In this document: positions 59,360 through 64,000 of the stretch, piece by piece
Layout of the letters: every line of letters starts with the position of its first letter
How positions within the stretch are numbered: the stretch's first letter is position 1
Source of the DNA: Chloroflexota bacterium
Lineage (GTDB): Bacteria; Chloroflexota; Dormibacteria; Aeolococcales; Aeolococcaceae
Direction: 5' to 3'
Assembly (NCBI GenBank): GCA_005880985.1
Contig: VBIQ01000005.1
Span: forward strand, 248,001 to 312,000
Length of the DNA stretch: 64,000 nucleotides
The notes under the pieces: generated by a model
What the model saw: the letters and a program-made list of their open reading frames with translations, nothing else
Told to the model about the DNA's origin: nothing
The model's database searches: none
Position numbers and translations under genes: made by a program

Positions 59360-61752
59360 CTCCCCGCGACTGGGACGCTTTCACTCCCGACGACCCCGAG
59401 CTGGTCGACATCGTCGGCGGCGATCCCGAGCTGCTCGCGCTCGGCCGCCGGCTGCGGGCGAGCCGGCCGGAGCCCGCGATGGGCCCCCATTTCCAGGCGT
59501 ACCTGCGAGCGCGGCTGATCGACGCCGCCGCCACCGAACTGCGTCCCCGTGGGCTGACCCGCTGGTGGCGGCCGCGCTCCGGCTGGTTCGCCGCCGGAGG
59601 CGCGGGACTCGGCGTCGCCATGGCGGCGGCGGCGGTCGCCGCCATCACCCTGTACCGGGGGCACGACGTGATTCCCGGCGGCTATTCCCCGCTGGTCGGT
59701 CGGGCGACGGTCGATCCCAACTCGGTGATCCTCGTGTCGTTCACCGAGCCGATGGATCAGGCGGCGGTGGTGCAGGGACTCAAGATCCACCCGGCGACCG
59801 CCTACACCACTCACTGGGACAGCTCGACCCGGCTGGTGATCACCCCGGTGCATCACCTGGCCGCGAACACCCCCTACACGGTGATCATCGACCACCACGC
59901 GGTTCGCGATGTCCGCGGCACCACCGCCGTCGCCGACGTCCGTATCCCCTTCGGCACCGCGCCCACCCCGGCGCCGGCGCCGGTGCAGCAGCCGGCCCAG
60001 CCGCCGGCGCTCGCCGGGCAGGCGGTGACCGCCGTCGGCCCCGACTCCCCCGTGCAGTTCGCGCCGGACGGCTCGGTGGTGGCCGGCGCCGCCATCACTC
60101 GCGGCAGCACCTCCTCGACGCCGGCGCCAGCCGCCGCTCCCGCCGGTGTCCCCGGCCTGACGGTGCCCCCGATCCCGCCGCGCTCGCCGGCGGCAGCCAC
60201 CGCGGCCGCGTCCCCGGCGGCGTCGGGGCCGGCGCTGACCCGCTATGGGGCCGACGGGACCCCGGCCCAGCTCGGACCGGCCGCATCGGCCGTCGCCTAC
60301 TCGCCGAGCGGACGGCTGATCGCCTACCTCCAGCGGGACGGCACCGGGGCGACGTTGTGGGTCGCCCAAGCCGACGGTTCCGGCGGCGCCCGTCTCACCC
60401 ACACCGACGACGCGTCCTCGCCGCTCGCCTGGAGCGGCGAGGACACCCTCCTCGTGGTCAAGGGCTCCCAGATCACCTCGATCGGGTTGAGTGGCCAGAG
60501 CCACCCCCTCGCGCGCGGCCTGCGGCTGAGCGGCGGCCAGACCGTCGCCTTCGTTCCCCCCGGCAAGCTCGCCTACATCGGCCCCGCCGCGGCAGGCTCC
60601 ACCACGACCGCGTCCTCCACCGGGTCGGCCACCGCCACCCCGAGCGCGGTGCAGACACCACAGGCTTCGGGCGAGCTGGTCGACCTTGCCACCGGCACCG
60701 CGACCGCGCTCCCGGGGAGCTCGTCGACGCCGACCTTCAGCCAGGACGGCGCCACCGCCGTCTGGGCCGACCAGAGCGGCGGCACGCCGCTCTTCGAGAT
60801 GGCGCCAACGGCGTCGGGCACCCCCACGACCCTCCCCATCAAGGCCGCCACCGGCGATGCCGTCGGCAGCCTCGCTCTCAGCCACGACGGCAACCGGCTC
60901 GCTTACGTGATCAGCCATCGCGATGGGTCGGCGCAGCTGATCGTCGCCGGGCTGGGTTCGGGTGCGGTGGTCGCGGCCGGCGACGGCGCGGCGGCCACCA
61001 ACCTCGGCTGGGCTCCCGACGACGGGCGTCTCGCCTGGCGGGGCCGAACGGCCTCGGGCGACGCGGCGATCACCGCCGCGATGCCGGCGGCTCCGAAGCC
61101 GACGCAACCGGCGACCCCCACCATCCCGGCAGCGGCGACCGCCGCGGTCGATCGCTTCCTCGCCGCCCAGGCGTCGGCTGACACCGGCGTGCTGCGCGAG
61201 CTGGCGCCGTCTCTCGACCTTGGGACGTTGGTGCCCGCTCGCGCCGACCCACGATCGCCGCTGCGCCACTACATCTCCCAGCTCAGCCTTGCGGCGGACG
61301 GCGTCTCGGTGATCGCCCACGCGCGGCTGATCCGCGATCCCTCGGTCGACCATCCCAAGGCGGCGTACGTCGACGAGACCCTGACGCTCACGCCGGTGCT
61401 CTCGGGCTACGCGGTCACGGCAGCGCCACCGCAACGCATCGTGCTGCGCGACGTTCCCAATGGCCCGCAGGTGGTCCACGCCGCCTGGCAGCACCGCGAC
61501 GGAGAGCTCGAGGTCCAGATCGCGCTCGACTCCGACATCGACCCCGACACCGTCGTCGGCGCGCTCGGCGCCACCGCCGCAGACGGGGGTCTGCTGATCA
61601 CCACGACGACGTATGACGCCGGCAGCCGCACCATCGACGTCGTCATCCACGGCGCGCCGCACGGCGGAGCCACGGTCACCATCGGCCGGGCGCTTAGCGA
61701 CATCGACGCACAGCAGCTCGACGCGCCGTACAGCATCACCGCCGGACCCTGA
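59356..61752 (+). CDS. Large membrane protein coupled to sigma factor; probable sensor/anti-sigma with Ig-like and beta-propeller domains
   Basis: A 798-residue protein. Residues 1-75 are cytoplasmic with no HxxxCxxC zinc anti-sigma motif. Residues 77-100 are a membrane helix (GWFAAGGAGLGVAMAAAAVAAITLY). A Big_5-like Ig domain follows (VDPNSVILVSFTEPMDQAAV, LAANTPYTVIID), then an Ala/Pro linker, WD40/TolB-like blades at about 285-560 (VAYSPSGRLIAYL, LALSHDGNRLAYV, LGWAPDDGRLAWR), and a C-terminal alpha+beta plus second Ig-like region (DIDPDTVVGALGA). Overlap with the sigma gene makes a transmembrane regulator of that factor the best guess (inference). Confidence 0.7.
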   Translation: MTPRDWDAFTPDDPELVDIVGGDPELLALGRRLRASRPEPAMGPHFQAYLRARLIDAAATELRPRGLTRWWRPRSGWFAAGGAGLGVAMAAAAVAAITLYRGHDVIPGGYSPLVGRATVDPNSVILVSFTEPMDQAAVVQGLKIHPATAYTTHWDSSTRLVITPVHHLAANTPYTVIIDHHAVRDVRGTTAVADVRIPFGTAPTPAPAPVQQPAQPPALAGQAVTAVGPDSPVQFAPDGSVVAGAAITRGSTSSTPAPAAAPAGVPGLTVPPIPPRSPAAATAAASPAASGPALTRYGADGTPAQLGPAASAVAYSPSGRLIAYLQRDGTGATLWVAQADGSGGARLTHTDDASSPLAWSGEDTLLVVKGSQITSIGLSGQSHPLARGLRLSGGQTVAFVPPGKLAYIGPAAAGSTTTASSTGSATATPSAVQTPQASGELVDLATGTATALPGSSSTPTFSQDGATAVWADQSGGTPLFEMAPTASGTPTTLPIKAATGDAVGSLALSHDGNRLAYVISHRDGSAQLIVAGLGSGAVVAAGDGAAATNLGWAPDDGRLAWRGRTASGDAAITAAMPAAPKPTQPATPTIPAAATAAVDRFLAAQASADTGVLRELAPSLDLGTLVPARADPRSPLRHYISQLSLAADGVSVIAHARLIRDPSVDHPKAAYVDETLTLTPVLSGYAVTAAPPQRIVLRDVPNGPQVVHAAWQHRDGELEVQIALDSDIDPDTVVGALGATAADGGLLITTTTYDAGSRTIDVVIHGAPHGGATVTIGRALSDIDAQQLDAPYSITAGP

Positions 61753-61780
61753 CCCCCGGCCACCCCTGAGGTGGCAACTC

Positions 61781-62575
61781 TCAGGGCGTCGCCTCGACGC
61801 CGGCGAGCAGCAGCACCACCTCGACCGGGATGCGCATGGTGCCGTCGGCCGCGGTCCACGACCGCAGCCTGCGTTCGCAGTCGGCGCGAAGCGCGGCGAG
61901 GACGTCAGGGCTTTCGCCGGCCAGCTCCCCGGCAACCGGCCGGACCGCCACCATCGCCTGCCAGTAGTGGGTGATGCCGTCGAAACGCACCACGTCGCGC
62001 ACCCTGACGGCACGGACGCGCGGCTCCGCACCGGCGGCGTCGATCAGCCGCTCGGGTGCACCCTGCCGGCCGAGGGAGAGAGTGCGATCGACGAAGTCAC
62101 TGCGACGCCCGAGCACCCCCTCGCAGGCGGCCGCGAGCACGGCTTCATGCGGAGTGCGCGCCGCATCGCCCCAGGCGGCGCACACCAGCCGTCCCCGGGG
62201 GCGGAGGATGCGCAACAGCTCGCGAAGCGCCTCCGGAGCCGACCTCACCAGCGGAAGGGTGAACAGCGAGACGCACGCGTCGACCACCGCGTCGCCAAGC
62301 GGCAGAGCGCTGCTCTCGGCGCGGATCAGCGACGGACGGCGGCCCGAGGCGATGGCGGCGACCTCGCCGGCGGCAACCGCGAGCTCGTCCGCGGAGGCGT
62401 CGCAGGCGAGCACCCATGCCGCGCTCCGGCGCGCCAGCGTCGCGCTGAGCAGCCCCCCGGCACAGGGGGAGTCGAGCGCCACCTCGCCGTGGCCCGGGGC
62501 CGCCGCCGCCTGGAGCCGCTCGGCCCAGCCGCGCAGGACGGGCTCGGAGAGAAGCCGAGGCTGGGCGCTGGGCAC
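61781..62575 (-). CDS. Class I SAM-dependent methyltransferase-like protein
   Basis: A 264-residue protein of the Methyltransf_11 type. ACDASADELAVAAG corresponds to motif I/II, SALPLGDAVVDACVSLFTLPLV to motif post-II, and LRELLRILRPRGRLVCAAWGD to motif III. The glycine loop is degenerate (ALDSPCAGGLLS instead of LDxGCGxG), so SAM binding should be tested. GTG 62575 overlaps the stop of the biotin carboxylase gene (TAGTG); the larger open frame upstream is spurious. Substrate unknown. Confidence 0.7.
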   Translation of the reverse strand: MPSAQPRLLSEPVLRGWAERLQAAAAPGHGEVALDSPCAGGLLSATLARRSAAWVLACDASADELAVAAGEVAAIASGRRPSLIRAESSALPLGDAVVDACVSLFTLPLVRSAPEALRELLRILRPRGRLVCAAWGDAARTPHEAVLAAACEGVLGRRSDFVDRTLSLGRQGAPERLIDAAGAEPRVRAVRVRDVVRFDGITHYWQAMVAVRPVAGELAGESPDVLAALRADCERRLRSWTAADGTMRIPVEVVLLLAGVEATP

Positions 62576-64000
62576 TAGAGGGTGACGGCCACCGCTCCCG
62601 CCACCGCCGCCACCGCCGCCCGGTCGCGCAGCAGGGCGCGATCCAGCGCCCGTTTGGGTTCGGCCTGCGCGGCGGCGCGCTCGATCAACTGGGGATGGTC
62701 GGGCACGAAATGCGTCGACAGCCGGCCGGCGCGGAAGTCGGCGTCGTCGAGGATGGCGAGGTGGTAGGGAATGGTGGTGCTGATGCCGGTGATGGCGTAC
62801 TCGAGCAGGGCGCGGCGCATGCGGCGGATCGCCTGCTCGCGATCGACCCCCCAGGTGATCAGCTTGGCGATCAGCGGGTCGTAGTGGGGAGACACCATGC
62901 CCGGTCCGCCCAGCGCGGCGTCGACGCGCACCCCGGGTCCGCTCGGTTCGCGATATCCGGTCACCCGGCCGGGCGTCGGCAGGAAATCGCGCAGCGGGTC
63001 CTCGGCGTTGATGCGGCACTCGATCGCCCAGCCGCGCTGCACGATCTCCGGCTGGCGCACCTCCAGCTGCTCGCCGGCGGCGATGCGCAGCTGCTCGACC
63101 ACCAGGTCGATGCCACAGACCAGCTCGGTCACCGGGTGCTCGACCTGCAGGCGGGTGTTCATCTCCAGAAAGAAGAACGCACCACGGCTGTAGATGAACT
63201 CGACGGTTCCCGCGTTGACGTAGTCGACCGCGCGCGCCGCCGCCACCGCCGCCTCACCCATGTGGGCGCGCTGCTCAGGGGTCAGCACCGGCGACGGTGA
63301 CTCCTCGAGGATCTTCTGATGGCGTCGCTGAATGCTGCATTCGCGCTCGCCGAGGTGCACCACGTTTCCGTGCGTATCGGCCAGAACCTGGATCTCGATG
63401 TGGCGCGGCTCCTCGACGTAGCGCTCGAGGAAGACGGTGGCATTGCCGAACGCGCGCTGGGCGGTGCTCTGCGCCGCCTCCATGCCGGCGCGGAGCTCGG
63501 CCTCGTCGCGGGCCACTCGCATGCCGATGCCGCCGCCGCCGGCGCTGGCCTTGATCAGCACCGGATATCCGATGCGGCCTGCCTCCGCCACCGCCTCGTC
63601 GACCCCGGCGAGGGCACCGCTTCCCGGGACCACCGGGACGCCGGCGGCCTCGACGCGCTGTCGCGCCGGCACCTTCTCACCCATGGCCGCCATCGCCGCT
63701 GGCGGCGGTCCCACGAAGACGATGCCGGCCTGCTCACACGCCCGTGCCAGCGCCTGGTTCTCGCTGAGAAAGCCATAGCCGGGATGGATCGCCTGGGAGC
63801 CGGTGCGGCGTGCCGCCTCGATGATCCGGTCGATCCGCAGGTACGACTCCGCCGCCGGCGCTGGTCCGATCTCCACCGCCTCGTCGGCGAGAAGGACGAA
63901 CAGAGCGCGGCTGTCGGCCTCGCTGTGCACCGCGACGCTGCCGATGCCGAGGTCGCGGCAGGCGCGGATCACCCGCACCGCGATCTCGCCGCGGTTGGCA
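62575..64000 (-). CDS. accC: Biotin carboxylase subunit of acyl-CoA carboxylase (5' end outside window)
   Basis: ATP-dependent carboxylation of biotin. The gene runs off the right edge; its first visible residues ANRGEIAVRVIRACRDLGI are a few residues after the usual start, so about 474 residues are present. HPGYGFLSEN, KASAGGGGIGMR (ATP grasp loop), the biotin carboxylase signature HLGERECSIQRRHQKI, and EMNTRLQVEHPVTE with the catalytic Glu/Arg are all intact. No biotinyl domain is fused at the C-terminus, which ends in an Ala-rich tail. Acetyl- or propionyl-CoA specificity is set by another subunit not seen here. Confidence 0.95.
   Translation of the reverse strand, partial: ANRGEIAVRVIRACRDLGIGSVAVHSEADSRALFVLLADEAVEIGPAPAAESYLRIDRIIEAARRTGSQAIHPGYGFLSENQALARACEQAGIVFVGPPPAAMAAMGEKVPARQRVEAAGVPVVPGSGALAGVDEAVAEAGRIGYPVLIKASAGGGGIGMRVARDEAELRAGMEAAQSTAQRAFGNATVFLERYVEEPRHIEIQVLADTHGNVVHLGERECSIQRRHQKILEESPSPVLTPEQRAHMGEAAVAAARAVDYVNAGTVEFIYSRGAFFFLEMNTRLQVEHPVTELVCGIDLVVEQLRIAAGEQLEVRQPEIVQRGWAIECRINAEDPLRDFLPTPGRVTGYREPSGPGVRVDAALGGPGMVSPHYDPLIAKLITWGVDREQAIRRMRRALLEYAITGISTTIPYHLAILDDADFRAGRLSTHFVPDHPQLIERAAAQAEPKRALDRALLRDRAAVAAVAGAVAVTL

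Noticed and set aside
59023-62031. 1002-codon open frame on the minus strand
   Set aside because: It lies antisense to the sigma factor and its partner; the translation is Arg/Gly-rich with no motif, a usual GC-rich shadow frame.

Overview
The window is about 64 kb of very GC-rich, densely packed bacterial DNA with short gaps, many ATGA/GTGA/TGATG stop-start overlaps and frequent GTG/TTG starts. It carries menaquinone genes, an F420 gene (fused FbiC), a complete GlgE-type alpha-glucan operon, a vitamin B12-binding mutase subunit, an iron-sulfur-type PurF, and a bL25 of the long Ctc form. By inference this fits a high-GC Chloroflexota-like lineage such as Dormibacterota, or a relative of Actinomycetota. 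No rRNA gene was seen, so placement is tentative. Several genes (queD, purB, fbiC, the gene at 11446, the TraR/DksA gene, the thioesterase at 3622) have a TANNNT -10-like box only 6-9 nt before the start codon, suggesting that leaderless transcription is common here.

Layout. 1-3566: menaquinone genes, with menD (cut at the left edge) converging on a merR-menG-menF operon. 3567-6442: a thioesterase-like gene divergent from merR, then queD-queC-queE (preQ0 synthesis). 6426-11994: TetR, citrate synthase, a bL25-mscS pair, a B12-binding mutase subunit behind a degenerate ADP-ribosylglycohydrolase-like gene, and a small hypothetical gene. 11893-16246: a MoxR-type AAA+ / von Willebrand A / DUF1444-like operon. 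16407-24657: cobB, recJ and acnA on the minus strand, divergent from a siroheme sulfite/nitrite reductase. 24741-27164: an MFS transporter with a long repeat-bearing loop, and a SnoaL-like gene.

27368-37538: glgX-glgE-treS-mak-glgB, tightly coupled and making branched alpha-glucan from trehalose through maltose 1-phosphate. These are followed by a TraR/DksA-like zinc protein and a 38-codon stub of a DeoR regulator. The glgX 5' end shows a probable one-base frameshift. 37535-44486: fbiC, an acyl-CoA synthetase, a class A penicillin-binding protein and a second thioesterase.

44473-58446: purine synthesis in two minus-strand blocks, purM-purN-purH and purB-purC-purS-purQ-purL-purF. Between them lie a membrane Kelch-like protein, an ABM monooxygenase and an alpha/beta hydrolase in visibly lower-GC DNA. 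58763-61752: an ECF sigma factor overlapping a very large single-pass membrane protein that is probably its sensor or anti-sigma factor. 61781-64000: a methyltransferase coupled to a biotin carboxylase cut by the right edge.

Most of the window is core metabolism. The least explained items are the MFS loop repeats, the AAA+/vWA operon with a four-cysteine insert, the DraG-like pseudoenzyme beside the B12 protein, the sigma factor with its giant partner, and several perfect palindromes or tandem repeats in promoter regions. No CRISPR array, insertion sequence, tRNA or rRNA was recognised.
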